DNA of 64,000 bases from VGJJ01 sp964480705. Lineage in GTDB: Archaea > Iainarchaeota > Iainarchaeia > Iainarchaeales > VGJJ01. The stretch is from positions 62,001 through 126,000 of the forward strand of contig CAYZPC010000001.1 in the NCBI GenBank assembly GCA_964480705.1, in the 5' to 3' direction. Shown piece after piece: positions 43,515 to 51,458 of this stretch. Position 1 is the first letter of the stretch. Each line of letters starts with the position of its first letter. The notes under the pieces were generated by a model. It searched no databases and was not told the origin of the DNA. It saw only the letters and a list, made by a program, of their open reading frames with translations. The position numbers and the translations under genes are program-made.

Positions 43515-45434
43515 ATGAAACGACTTGTTCCCATCTCCACTAGTATTTTGTACGCCTGCCTCGCTCTCGCGCTGGGGCTGGTTATTCTCATGAGCTCCCC
43601 TTCCCTTTCAGGGTTTAGTGTGACTCCCACTATTGTTTCTACTCAGTATTTGGGCAACCTTCCCGCGATTAACACGGTTTCCCGCGTTCCCCCCACTCCT
43701 TCGTACAATATTTTGTTTGTCGTCTTAGATGATTGGGGTGTTGATGGATTAGACACGCCCAATTTGGCCGTTGGAACGGATTTGCCTCACACGCCCACGC
43801 TCAATTCGTTAGCTGCTCAAGGTGTTGTTTTTCCTAACACGTGGGTGACGACTGTTTGTTGTTCCTCGCGCGCCGAATTCATGTCGGGTCAGTTTCCGTT
43901 TCGAAATGGTATTGGAATGATTTTGAATTCCAGCAATCCGGGCGAGTTTGATTTACAATCGAGCGTCTTCACTCTCCCCGAGGCCATTAAGGCCGGTACG
44001 AGTAATCGCTACAAAACAATTGCCATTGGAAAGTGGCACCTCAACCACGATCCGAATGGTCCTAATGTGAATGGTTTTGACCACTTTGCGGGTTCTCTCT
44101 GGAATTTGGGCGATTTGAATCCAGCCACGAATGTGTATTACAATTACCCCAAGACCGTGAATGGTGTCACCGCTCAACACACCGTGTATGCGACCACGGA
44201 CCAAGTGAATGACGCTATCACTCAAATCAATGCACGCAATGGCGAGCCATTCTTCATGTATTTAGCATTCAACGCTCCCCATTCTCCCCTGCATGTTCCC
44301 CCGGCTGGTTTGCACTACCAAGGAAGTCTTCCCAATTGTTCCGGCACCAATAAGCGAAAATGCTGGAAAGCTGACATTGAAGCAGTCGACACAGAGTTAG
44401 GTCGTTTGCTCTCCTCCATTTCTCCAGATGTGTTGAACAACACCATGATTTTTGTCACTGGAGATAATGGAACGGCAGACAATGTCATTCTTCCCCCCCA
44501 CACGTCCACGCGTGGAAAAGGCAGCGTGTACGAAGAAGGTGTTCACGTCCCTCTCATTGTGAAGGGCCCCCTCGTCTCGTCACCGGGTTCAGTGTCTCAA
44601 GCCCTCGTGAATGGAACGGATTTTTACCGCACCTTCGCTCGAGTCATTGGTTTCAATCTCAATGCCATTCTTCCTTCCGGCACCACGCTTGATTCCTCCA
44701 CTATTTTGCCCAACATCATTAATCCTTCCGCTCCATCTCAGCGAAAGTTTGGTTTGACCGAGCACTTTTCTCCCAACGGTTTTGTTTCCGCTGGAGTAAG
44801 TCACGGCATCCCCAAGACGACTCCACCTATTCCATTCACGCAGCCCACTCTCATGCAGTATCAGGGCCCCGGCACTGCCTCGTTGAGCGTGTGTTGTGAG
44901 TATTTGGATTTAGGCAACCGTTCCGATGCCATTGTCACGGGCGCTTTTCCCAACGCGGCGGTCGAACTCTACATTTCACAGGATGAGACTCCCACTCCCA
45001 TGTTTGGTGGCACGCTCGTTTCCGAATACCCTCCAGAAAAAATTCTCACCGGCACCACTGACGCTTCGGGTAACATTACTTTCACCGATGCATTTGTGGT
45101 GGATATTGAGGATTTCCAACAGCCGCGAACGTGGTATGCCCAAGCGCGAATAACCGATCCCTCTAATGCGGGACAATATTATCTAACCAATGGGGTCAAT
45201 GTAAATTATAGTAATTTTCCAAATACCAAAGCGATTCGCAATGAGGCCGTGAGTGGAAAGTGCTACAAACTCATCATTAGTTTGAATGGCAACCCCCAGT
45301 ATGAGGAATTATACCACCTCTGCTCGGACCCGTTTGAACAGAATAATTTGCTCGCATCCGGCCCTCTCACACCGGGAACGGAAGCGCACACGAATTATAC
45401 ATCGTTAAAAGCTCAGTTGGATGCGTGGATTTAG
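43515..45434 (+). CDS. Secreted sulfatase with an extra C-terminal beta domain
   Basis: 639 residues. An N-terminal signal anchor (ILYACLALALGLVILM) is followed by a sulfatase domain: VLDD metal ligands, a nucleophile motif CCSSR at 115-119, GKWHL, PHSP, DNGT and GVHVPLIV. The usual motif is CxPSR; serine replaces proline, so activation to formylglycine is not assured. A domain of about 100 residues (near 450-550) is inserted before the typical sulfatase end (YHLCSDPFEQNNL). TATA box ATTTAAT is 28 bases upstream. The 300-base gap before it holds only T-rich sequence and promoters. Confidence 0.85.
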   Translation: MKRLVPISTSILYACLALALGLVILMSSPSLSGFSVTPTIVSTQYLGNLPAINTVSRVPPTPSYNILFVVLDDWGVDGLDTPNLAVGTDLPHTPTLNSLAAQGVVFPNTWVTTVCCSSRAEFMSGQFPFRNGIGMILNSSNPGEFDLQSSVFTLPEAIKAGTSNRYKTIAIGKWHLNHDPNGPNVNGFDHFAGSLWNLGDLNPATNVYYNYPKTVNGVTAQHTVYATTDQVNDAITQINARNGEPFFMYLAFNAPHSPLHVPPAGLHYQGSLPNCSGTNKRKCWKADIEAVDTELGRLLSSISPDVLNNTMIFVTGDNGTADNVILPPHTSTRGKGSVYEEGVHVPLIVKGPLVSSPGSVSQALVNGTDFYRTFARVIGFNLNAILPSGTTLDSSTILPNIINPSAPSQRKFGLTEHFSPNGFVSAGVSHGIPKTTPPIPFTQPTLMQYQGPGTASLSVCCEYLDLGNRSDAIVTGAFPNAAVELYISQDETPTPMFGGTLVSEYPPEKILTGTTDASGNITFTDAFVVDIEDFQQPRTWYAQARITDPSNAGQYYLTNGVNVNYSNFPNTKAIRNEAVSGKCYKLIISLNGNPQYEELYHLCSDPFEQNNLLASGPLTPGTEAHTNYTSLKAQLDAWI

Positions 45435-45436
45435 TT

Positions 45437-47143
45437 TTATTTTTTCAACCACTTTTTTAGTGGCTGCGCATTCAACACATCATTCTTCGTCGCCCAACCT
45501 CTTCGGGCTTGTCCTATTCCAAATTTCATAAAATCCAAGTTTTGGATGGAGTGCGCATCCGTGTTAATGACCAAAGGTATGCGCCGCTCCACACATTTCT
45601 TCACGTGCGTGGCATCAAAATCCAACCTCGACGGAAACGCATTCACTTCAAACGCTTTCCCATTTTTTTTAGCAGCATCCAACACTTTTTCCACGTCAAA
45701 CGCATATGGATTGCGTTGATTAATTAATCGCCCGCTCGGATGCGCAATGAAATGCAAATGCTCATTTTCCAATGCTGAAACAATGCGTTGGGTCATTTTT
45801 TTCTCATCATTTTTGAATCCCGAATGAATGCTTCCAATCACAATGTCCAATTCTTTCAACACCTTGTCCGAATAATCCAATTCTCCATTGCCCAAAATGG
45901 CCACTTCGCTTCCTTTCAATAATTTTATTTTTGGAAACTTTTTTTGCAGTTTGTCAATTTCTGCCATGTGCTGCGCGAGTCTTTTTTCATTCAACCCATT
46001 TGCCACCACATCACTCTTCGAATGATCGGTAATCGCATAATACGCATATCCTAATTCCACCGCGCGCGCGACCATCTGTTCCGTGCTATGCGCACCGTCG
46101 CTCCATACTGTGTGCGTGTGCAAATCTCCCAAAATATCATTATATCCAATCAGCTCAGACAATTTTTTCTTCTCCGCCAATTCTATTTCTCCATTATTCT
46201 CCCGCATCTCAGGGGGAACCTCTTGCAATCCAAGCGCCGCGTACACATCTTTCTCTGTTTTGCTCGCCACTATTTTAGTTCCCTTCACTAATCCATATTC
46301 CGAAAATTTCATTCCAATCTTAATCGCGCGATTTCGCAGCGCAATCCCGTGCTCCTTGCTCCCCGTGAAGTGCACCAGTCCCGAACCATACAACTCAGGA
46401 GCGAGCATTCGAATGTCTGCGTTAATTCCATTCTTCAGGCGCACCGACACAAGTGTTTCGCCCGCGCGTTCCACTTTCTCCACTTCGCTCAATTTTTGCA
46501 CTGCTTTGGCTACCACGCTGGGCGTGCGTGTGAACACGAGCATATCCATGTCCTTCACTGTTTCTCTCATTCTTCGAAGGCTGCCGGCCACTTCCGCACG
46601 CTCCACTCCTTTAATCGCGCGAATTTCATCCACTATTTGGTGCGCATACGGATAAATCATTCCCATGAGCTTGCGTTCGGTTCCTTTTTTCACGAGTTCT
46701 AATCCCATCAAAATATCTTCTTCGCTTTTTTCTCCGAATCCGTTTAACGTGCGAATTTTTTCCGCGCGCGCGAGTTTTTCTAGTTTTTCAAGCGAGTCAA
46801 TCTTCAATTCCTTGTACAATCGCGCCACTTTTTTGGGTCCCAACCCTGGAATTTTTAGCATTTCCATCACGCCATGTGGGATTTGCTTCTTCAAATCTTC
46901 GTACTCGTCCATTTTTCCCTTTTCAATGAATTGAACCATTTTTTTGGCAATCGCATCTCCCACTCCATCCAACTCAAGTAAACCTTTGATTCCGCGTTTT
47001 TTGTAAATCGTTTCCATGTCTTCCGGTTCGCTCTCAATTACCCGCGCGGCTTTGCGAAACGCAATAGGTTTCCATTCTACTCCCAAAATATCCAGCAAGT
47101 CGGCCATGTCGTAAAAAATGGCGGCAATTTGGGCGTTGGTCAT
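45437..47143 (-). CDS. polX: Family X DNA polymerase with PHP domain
   Basis: 568 residues. N-terminal helix-hairpin-helix repeats (ELDGVGDAIAKK, IPGLGPKKVARLY, LNGFGEKSEEDI) lead to a Pol-beta-type nucleotidyltransferase domain with AEVAGSLRR and DMDMLV. The PHP domain follows (LHTHTVWSDG, YAITDHSKS, KGSEVAI, VINTDAH), which gives exonuclease or AP-endonuclease activity in bacterial PolX. The ATG at 47143 overlaps the nth stop by 4 bases, making a two-gene base-excision-repair operon. Confidence 0.9.
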   Translation of the reverse strand: MTNAQIAAIFYDMADLLDILGVEWKPIAFRKAARVIESEPEDMETIYKKRGIKGLLELDGVGDAIAKKMVQFIEKGKMDEYEDLKKQIPHGVMEMLKIPGLGPKKVARLYKELKIDSLEKLEKLARAEKIRTLNGFGEKSEEDILMGLELVKKGTERKLMGMIYPYAHQIVDEIRAIKGVERAEVAGSLRRMRETVKDMDMLVFTRTPSVVAKAVQKLSEVEKVERAGETLVSVRLKNGINADIRMLAPELYGSGLVHFTGSKEHGIALRNRAIKIGMKFSEYGLVKGTKIVASKTEKDVYAALGLQEVPPEMRENNGEIELAEKKKLSELIGYNDILGDLHTHTVWSDGAHSTEQMVARAVELGYAYYAITDHSKSDVVANGLNEKRLAQHMAEIDKLQKKFPKIKLLKGSEVAILGNGELDYSDKVLKELDIVIGSIHSGFKNDEKKMTQRIVSALENEHLHFIAHPSGRLINQRNPYAFDVEKVLDAAKKNGKAFEVNAFPSRLDFDATHVKKCVERRIPLVINTDAHSIQNLDFMKFGIGQARRGWATKNDVLNAQPLKKWLKK

Positions 47144-47799
47144 GCGCTTTTCACCACTCCTATTCGAGGACAATATTTCGCCAGGGGGCAACTCGAGCAT
47201 TTAGGCAATCGTGCATCGCAGACTTTTCTCCCGTGCCAAATAATATAATCCGTAAAAACAGACCAATCCTTTTTCGCCACAATTTCCATTAGTTCCTTTT
47301 CACTCTGCACGGGATTCTTTCCACTCGTCAAACCTAATCGGTGCGTCACGCGAAACACGTGCGTATCCACCGCAATTCCCTCGTTTTTTCCAAACGCATT
47401 TGCCAAAACAATGTTGGCGGTTTTCCTTCCAACACCAGGCATGTGCACCAATTCTTCCATCGTGTCGGGAACCTTTCCCTTGTGTTCACGCAAAACGTGT
47501 TCGCAAAATCCTCGAATGTTTTTAGCTTTGTTTTTGTAGAATCCTGTCGAATGAATATCTTTTTCCAATTCAGTTGGTTTGACGTTCAAATAGTCTTCGG
47601 CGCGTTTGTATTTTTTGAATAACTTTTTCGTGACAATATTTACGCGCGCATCCGTGCATTGTGCCGAAAGTATCGTTGAAATGGCCAACTCTAAAGGGTT
47701 TTTCCATCCCTCCAATCCAATTTTGGGCGCGGGATACATTTTTTTCAAAATAGGCCGGATATTTTTCCATGTTTGGCGGCGTTTTTCCAATGATTCCAT
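47140..47799 (-). CDS. nth: Endonuclease III
   Basis: 219 residues. HMPGVGRKTANIV is the helix-hairpin-helix with the catalytic lysine, VDTHVFRV has the catalytic aspartate, and the C-terminal iron-sulfur loop is C-x6-C-x2-C-x5-C. It removes oxidised pyrimidines and cuts the backbone. It is first in the operon with polX. A TTTAAAAT box is 25 bases upstream. Confidence 0.93.
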   Translation of the reverse strand: MESLEKRRQTWKNIRPILKKMYPAPKIGLEGWKNPLELAISTILSAQCTDARVNIVTKKLFKKYKRAEDYLNVKPTELEKDIHSTGFYKNKAKNIRGFCEHVLREHKGKVPDTMEELVHMPGVGRKTANIVLANAFGKNEGIAVDTHVFRVTHRLGLTSGKNPVQSEKELMEIVAKKDWSVFTDYIIWHGRKVCDARLPKCSSCPLAKYCPRIGVVKSA

Positions 47800-47878
47800 G
47801 TCTTACATTCGTTTTTGCTGCTTTAAAATCCCCTTTTCGAAGGGTGCATTTTTATCCGATGTGGGGGGAGAATGTAGT

Positions 47879-48211
47879 ATGAACACCCCGCTCGAAATCC
47901 ATCCTAAAGAAGCCAAGCCCTTTCTGGCCGGTTCCTCTGTCGTTTGGATTGATATTCGTGAAAATGAGGAATGGGAGTATGGTCACCTTCCTGGAATACA
48001 GCACATTCCCATGTCCCAAATGACTCCTGATTCTTTTTCTCGTTTTTCGAAAGACCAAAAAATGATTTTAGTTTGCCGTTCGGGCGGTCGAAGCATGCGC
48101 GTCACTCATGCGTTGCGCGGGTATGGTTTTATTCACGCGCAAAGCCTCGCGGGTGGAATGATTGGAATAAACACCGTGTTGGAAAAGTCCATTCCGGTGC
48201 TCATGCACTAA
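47879..48211 (+). CDS. Rhodanese-domain protein
   Basis: 110 residues, a single rhodanese domain. WIDIRENEEWEYGHLPG is the N-terminal motif and CRSGGRS the active-site loop with the catalytic cysteine. Such proteins carry persulfide sulfur. An ATTTTTAT box is 26 bases before the ATG. A much longer frame upstream overlaps nth and is not used. The alpha/beta hydrolase gene follows after 18 bases. Confidence 0.85.
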   Translation: MNTPLEIHPKEAKPFLAGSSVVWIDIRENEEWEYGHLPGIQHIPMSQMTPDSFSRFSKDQKMILVCRSGGRSMRVTHALRGYGFIHAQSLAGGMIGINTVLEKSIPVLMH

Positions 48212-48229
48212 TGGTTGGTGAATGCACGC

Positions 48230-48880
48230 ATGTCCCCTGCTCGTGTTTCATTTTCCACGGATGATGGTTTTGTTCTCGCGGGGAGTTTGTGGAAAAACCC
48301 TTCTACTTCAAAACCTTCGCTCATTCTCGTTCATCAATTCAATCGCGACCGAAACACCTTTGATGCGTTGGCACAAGACGCATTTTCGCGCGGGTATACC
48401 GTGTTATCCTTCGATGTCCGTGGCTTCGGCGAATCCGTGATGAAAAATAACACGCATGTTGCTTTTACTTCATTCACTGAAAAAGACTATCAGCACATTG
48501 CGCATGATATTTTATCGGCGCAGAACTTTTTACGTGTCGAGCGTGTCCTAGTGGTGGGCGCGAGCATTGGTGCTAACGCCGCACTAAGTTTTGGAGTCCT
48601 CTCTCCTTCTGCTGCAGGTCTAGTGTTGCTTTCCCCAGGAGAAAATTTCAAAGGCATTGATACGTTTTCTCCTGCGAAAAAAAACACGGTTCCTTTCCTC
48701 GTGGTTTCAAGTACGGAAGACCAGTATTCGAACGAGTCCTCGCAGCGTATTTTCGATTTGTCACCCCTCTCGGACAAAAAACTTCTTTCGTTAGAAAACG
48801 CCGGCCACGGAACGGATATGCTTTTGCGGAATGCTTCGCTATCCAAAAAAATAGTGGATTGGTTGGACGACCATTCCTAA
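48230..48880 (+). CDS. Alpha/beta hydrolase
   Basis: 216 residues. VHQF forms the oxyanion region, VVGASIGANAA is a nucleophile elbow in which serine replaces the central alanine of nearby forms (GASIG), and NAGHGTD supplies the histidine. Probably an esterase or acyl peptide hydrolase. Its stop is directly next to the 3' end of the convergent tRNA-Leu gene. Confidence 0.8.
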   Translation: MSPARVSFSTDDGFVLAGSLWKNPSTSKPSLILVHQFNRDRNTFDALAQDAFSRGYTVLSFDVRGFGESVMKNNTHVAFTSFTEKDYQHIAHDILSAQNFLRVERVLVVGASIGANAALSFGVLSPSAAGLVLLSPGENFKGIDTFSPAKKNTVPFLVVSSTEDQYSNESSQRIFDLSPLSDKKLLSLENAGHGTDMLLRNASLSKKIVDWLDDHS

Positions 48881-48964
48881 TGCAGGAGACAGGATTCGAA
48901 CCTGCGAAGGCACTAAGCCACCAGATCTTGAGTCTGGCCCCTTTGACCGCTTGGGTACTCCTGC
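48881..48964 (-). tRNA. tRNA-Leu (anticodon CAA)
   Basis: 84 bases. The acceptor stem GCAGGAG/CTCCTGC is perfect. The anticodon stem CCAGA/TCTGG surrounds loop CTCAAGA, giving anticodon CAA. It has the long variable arm of class II tRNAs, a T arm with GTTCGAATC, and discriminator A. CCA is not encoded. The TATA box at 48991-49000 is 27-36 bases upstream. Confidence 0.95.
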
Positions 48965-48990
48965 GTTGTATAGAAAGTGCCCAAGTAAGG

Positions 48991-49000
48991 ATTATAAAAG
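48991..49000. promoter_or_regulatory. Shared TATA box (tRNA-Leu and MFS-like gene)
   Basis: ATTATAAAAG works on both strands: about 31 bases from the tRNA-Leu 5' end (48964) and 26 from the MFS-like start (49022). Confidence 0.55.
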
Positions 49001-49021
49001 GGGGTTTGCGGTCTCTTTGAA

Positions 49022-49564
49022 ATGAACCCCCGCGCACGCATTCTGTTGGTTTCGTCTAATTTGTGGTATCTCGCGGAGGGCTTGTTTGGCCCGCTCTTGG
49101 CAGTGTTTGCCGGCCGCGTGGGGGGAAATATTCTGGATATTTCCTACGCGTGGGCTATTTTTCTCATTGTGTCGGGCATCATGAATATTCTGATTGGAAA
49201 CATTTCAGATAAGCATTCGAAAGAAAAAATTCTCGTGGCAGGGTATGCGTTGAACACCCTTGTCTTGTTTGGCTATGTTTTTGTCTCGAATCCTATGCAA
49301 TTATTTCTCGCCGAAGCATTAATGGGGGTCGCTGCCGCCATGTCTTCCCCCACCTGGTATGCGTTGTTTTCTCAGCATGAGACCAAAACGTCTTCCGGAA
49401 AGGAGTGGGGAATGGTCACTGGCCAGTCAAAGATTGCTACTGCCGCCGCCATGTTAGTGGGGGGTTACATTGTCACCTACTTCTCTTTCACCGCCCTCTT
49501 TGTGCTGATGGGCTCCATCCAACTCGTAGCTACCCTCTACCAGGCTAAAATCCTCCTAAAATAG
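49022..49564 (+). CDS. Half-size MFS-like membrane protein
   Basis: 180 residues, about six membrane segments. GNISDKHSKEKIL between segments two and three is the MFS motif A. A full MFS transporter has 12 segments and about 400 residues; here only the N-terminal half is present, with a normal stop and a spacing that shows no trace of the second half. It may be a dimeric six-helix form or a decayed gene. Confidence 0.7.
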   Translation: MNPRARILLVSSNLWYLAEGLFGPLLAVFAGRVGGNILDISYAWAIFLIVSGIMNILIGNISDKHSKEKILVAGYALNTLVLFGYVFVSNPMQLFLAEALMGVAAAMSSPTWYALFSQHETKTSSGKEWGMVTGQSKIATAAAMLVGGYIVTYFSFTALFVLMGSIQLVATLYQAKILLK

Positions 49565-49588
49565 GGTTATTTGGCGGTTTTCCCTAGC

Positions 49589-49671
49589 GGGGTTTATAAT
49601 GCCTTGGAAGGGGTATGAGTGTATTGAGCCCCTCAAAAGGTTCAATATAGTATACAAGGAGAAAACAACGC
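49589..49671 (+). promoter_or_regulatory. TATA box and structured leader of the zinc-ribbon gene
   Basis: GTTTATAATG at about 49589-49597 is a likely TATA box, implying a leader of about 50 bases. In it, ATTGAGCC (49623-49630) pairs with GGTTCAAT (49639-49646), with one G-U, around an 8-base loop. AAGGAGA at 49656 is the ribosome site. Confidence 0.4.
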
Positions 49672-49836
49672 ATGGCGTTCCAAGATCGCGGTGGCTTTTC
49701 ACAAGGTCCCCGACAGATGTTTGACGCAACATGTAGTAAGTGCGGAACAGCAACACAGGTCCCCTTCCAGCCCAAAGCCGGACGACCCGTTTACTGCCGA
49801 AATTGCTATATGGAGCAGAAAAACACAATGCAGTAA
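49672..49836 (+). CDS. Small CxxC/CxxC zinc-ribbon protein
   Basis: 54 residues. The pattern is CSKCG, FQPKAGRPVYCRNC, matching a small family widespread in candidate phyla and DPANN archaea (ATCxxCG, then PFxPxxGRPVYCxxC). Function is unknown. Unlike most neighbours it has a Shine-Dalgarno sequence. Confidence 0.8.
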   Translation: MAFQDRGGFSQGPRQMFDATCSKCGTATQVPFQPKAGRPVYCRNCYMEQKNTMQ

Positions 49837-49865
49837 TTAGATAGACTAGTTCTATCCAATGAGTT

Positions 49866-49984
49866 CAAACGTTTTTGCGGGACGCAAGTTGTTTTCCCGG
49901 CCTCGTTTTGCATCACACCCATTTCGCAGGGTGAGTCCGAAGTAGGGTCCCTGTTTCCCAGGAGCCCAGACGAACAATTTTTTT
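49866..49984 (+). ncRNA. Candidate structured RNA
   Basis: The 210-base gap 49837-50046 has no open frame of note but three hairpins in 120 bases. TTGCG-GGA-CGCAA is at 49875-49887, with possible extension by AAAC/GTTT. CACCC/GGGTG is at 49916-49933. GGG..CCTG/CAGG..CCC is at 49945-49967. A run of seven T follows at 49978-49984, like a terminator. It matches no RNA family I know. It could instead be the 3' leader of the zinc-ribbon transcript or the sigma-like gene's promoter. Confidence 0.35.
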
Positions 49985-50046
49985 CTCGCAAAACTTTTTC
50001 TCATTCAAAAGTCATTCTTTTTATTCCTCAATCCTTTCCTTCCTGC

Positions 50047-50667
50047 ATGGCTCGTGAACATGCGACCTCTAATCCCTTTTTTGCTCGTCTGCTTGAGCAG
50101 CATTATTCGGAGCTCGTTTCCCTCGCCCGGGGAGTCGCTCGAAAGTTTCCTTCGTTGAGCGGGAGCGATTTAGCGCAGGAGGCTACTGTTTCTCTTCTCC
50201 GTTCTTCCACGCCACCTAATAATCTATCCAACTCCCTTGAGAGAGAACGTTTTTTCAAAAGAGTTTTGCGAAACAAAGCGATTACTCTAGTTAGGGAAAA
50301 AGAAACACTCACTCCACACGCTCCTATTCATTCGGATGAGCGTGTTCCAAAAAAAGCAGCTGAACCCACTGCGCCTCAAAACATGAATCACATGGAGTTC
50401 CGCGAATCATTAGAGCGATTGTCCTCCGAAAATAGGCGGATTGTTTTGTTGTATCTCAAACACCACACCGCGGTGGGGGTGGGCAAGGAATTATTTCCCC
50501 ATCTTTCTCACAAATCCCAAAAGGCACTGGGTTTCAAAGCGGTTAAGAAAGCGGCAGGCGCATTTTTTGGTTTGCCATCGGATGTAGCCCATCACACGCC
50601 CATGCGTCCTGAAAAATCGCGCAACCCGCGAAACACTCGCCACCATAAATTTAGGCGAAAGGCGTGA
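50047..50667 (+). CDS. ECF sigma-factor-like protein
   Basis: 206 residues. Residues about 10-100 have the region 2 layout: FFARLLEQHYSELVSLARG, SGSDLAQEATVSLLRS (the DLxQE motif), then RFFKRVLRNKAITLVREKE. Residues about 118-175 resemble region 4, with RLSSENRRIVLLYLKHH as the first helix, but the recognition helix is degenerate. A very basic C-terminus follows. In bacteria such a protein would guide RNA polymerase; archaea use TFB. A TTTTTATT box is 25 bases before the ATG. A membrane protein gene follows after 30 bases. Confidence 0.65.
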   Translation: MAREHATSNPFFARLLEQHYSELVSLARGVARKFPSLSGSDLAQEATVSLLRSSTPPNNLSNSLERERFFKRVLRNKAITLVREKETLTPHAPIHSDERVPKKAAEPTAPQNMNHMEFRESLERLSSENRRIVLLYLKHHTAVGVGKELFPHLSHKSQKALGFKAVKKAAGAFFGLPSDVAHHTPMRPEKSRNPRNTRHHKFRRKA

Positions 50668-50697
50668 CCTTTTATAGCCCACTTTGTTTTTTCACGC

Positions 50698-51249
50698 ATG
50701 GCCAAACCAAAAAAACGTTTTCGTGAGAATTCTCAACCGACATTCGACCCGGAAGCATTTGACATTCATCTTGTTGAGCGTTCTATTCGCCAAAAAATTC
50801 GTCCGCTTTCTAGAAATGAACCCCTGTTGAAAATTCAAAATGATGTGGATTTGCTCCGCGGTCGAATTAAACCATCTCACACGAAGCAAAAGCGTTCGGT
50901 TCTCATTACTATTTTTTCTAACATCCTCATTCCGGGCTTGGGTAACGCATACGTTCATGCTTCTGCGTTTAGTGTTTCTATTCTCGCGCTCAGCCTGCTG
51001 GTGATGTTCACCACGCTTTCTCCCGTTTTTCCTATTATTCAAATCCTCAACGCGACACAATTCATTCAACCCACTTCGGGGGATATTGCGCAGATTGCTT
51101 TGTTTGTTCCTGCGAATGTGACGGTAAACAATCAAGTCACCTTAGTTGGACCCACGTTTTCCGTGCTGGTCGTTCCCCTCCTTCTTTCCTGGATTCACCT
51201 CATTTTCTTGTTTATTCACCGCGAAAGGCATGTGGATTGGGTCGCTTAA
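50698..51249 (+). CDS. Membrane protein with cytoplasmic N-terminus
   Basis: 183 residues. A basic soluble stretch of about 65 residues leads into about three membrane segments (ILIPGLGNAYVHASAFSV, SILALSLLVMFTTL and FSVLVVPLLLSWIHLIFLF). TTTTATAG is 25 bases before the start, so it can be transcribed independently of the sigma-like gene. A membrane partner of the sigma-like protein is conceivable, but no anti-sigma motif is visible. Confidence 0.55.
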   Translation: MAKPKKRFRENSQPTFDPEAFDIHLVERSIRQKIRPLSRNEPLLKIQNDVDLLRGRIKPSHTKQKRSVLITIFSNILIPGLGNAYVHASAFSVSILALSLLVMFTTLSPVFPIIQILNATQFIQPTSGDIAQIALFVPANVTVNNQVTLVGPTFSVLVVPLLLSWIHLIFLFIHRERHVDWVA

Positions 51250-51288
51250 CCATTCCCCAATTAATGCATTTCCCCTTACTATTATCCT

Positions 51289-51456
51289 ATGAAGCCTGTT
51301 CCTTCTCCCTGTGATAACACGTGTATCCTCGACCGCGACATTTGCACGGGTTGCGGCCGCACCACAGAAGAAATCGCGTGCTGGATGAGTTTAAGCGAAG
51401 AGGAAAAGCGTGCTATTGTTAAGCGTGTTCGTCCAAGTTTATTGGAGGAAGATTGA
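51289..51456 (+). CDS. DUF1289-family protein
   Basis: 55 residues. SPCDNTC, CTGCGRTTEEIACW and MSLSEEEKRAIVKRV match the DUF1289 consensus (SPCxxxC, CxGCxRTxxEIxxW, MsxeEr). The family is mainly proteobacterial, with four cysteines that may bind metal. The bacilliredoxin gene starts 2 bases after its stop. Confidence 0.8.
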   Translation: MKPVPSPCDNTCILDRDICTGCGRTTEEIACWMSLSEEEKRAIVKRVRPSLLEED

Positions 51457-51458
51457 AC

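Noticed and set aside
43252..43518. 88-codon frame with ATGGAAGGAG upstream of the sulfatase
   Set aside because: The phenylalanine/leucine-rich product follows from T-rich DNA; it overlaps the sulfatase TATA box and start.
47606..47878. N-terminal extension of the rhodanese gene
   Set aside because: It overlaps nth antisense and bypasses a TATA box placed 26 bases before the ATG at 47879.
49806..49991. 61-codon minus-strand frame over the candidate RNA
   Set aside because: No motif, no promoter, and it overlaps the supported zinc-ribbon gene and the hairpins.
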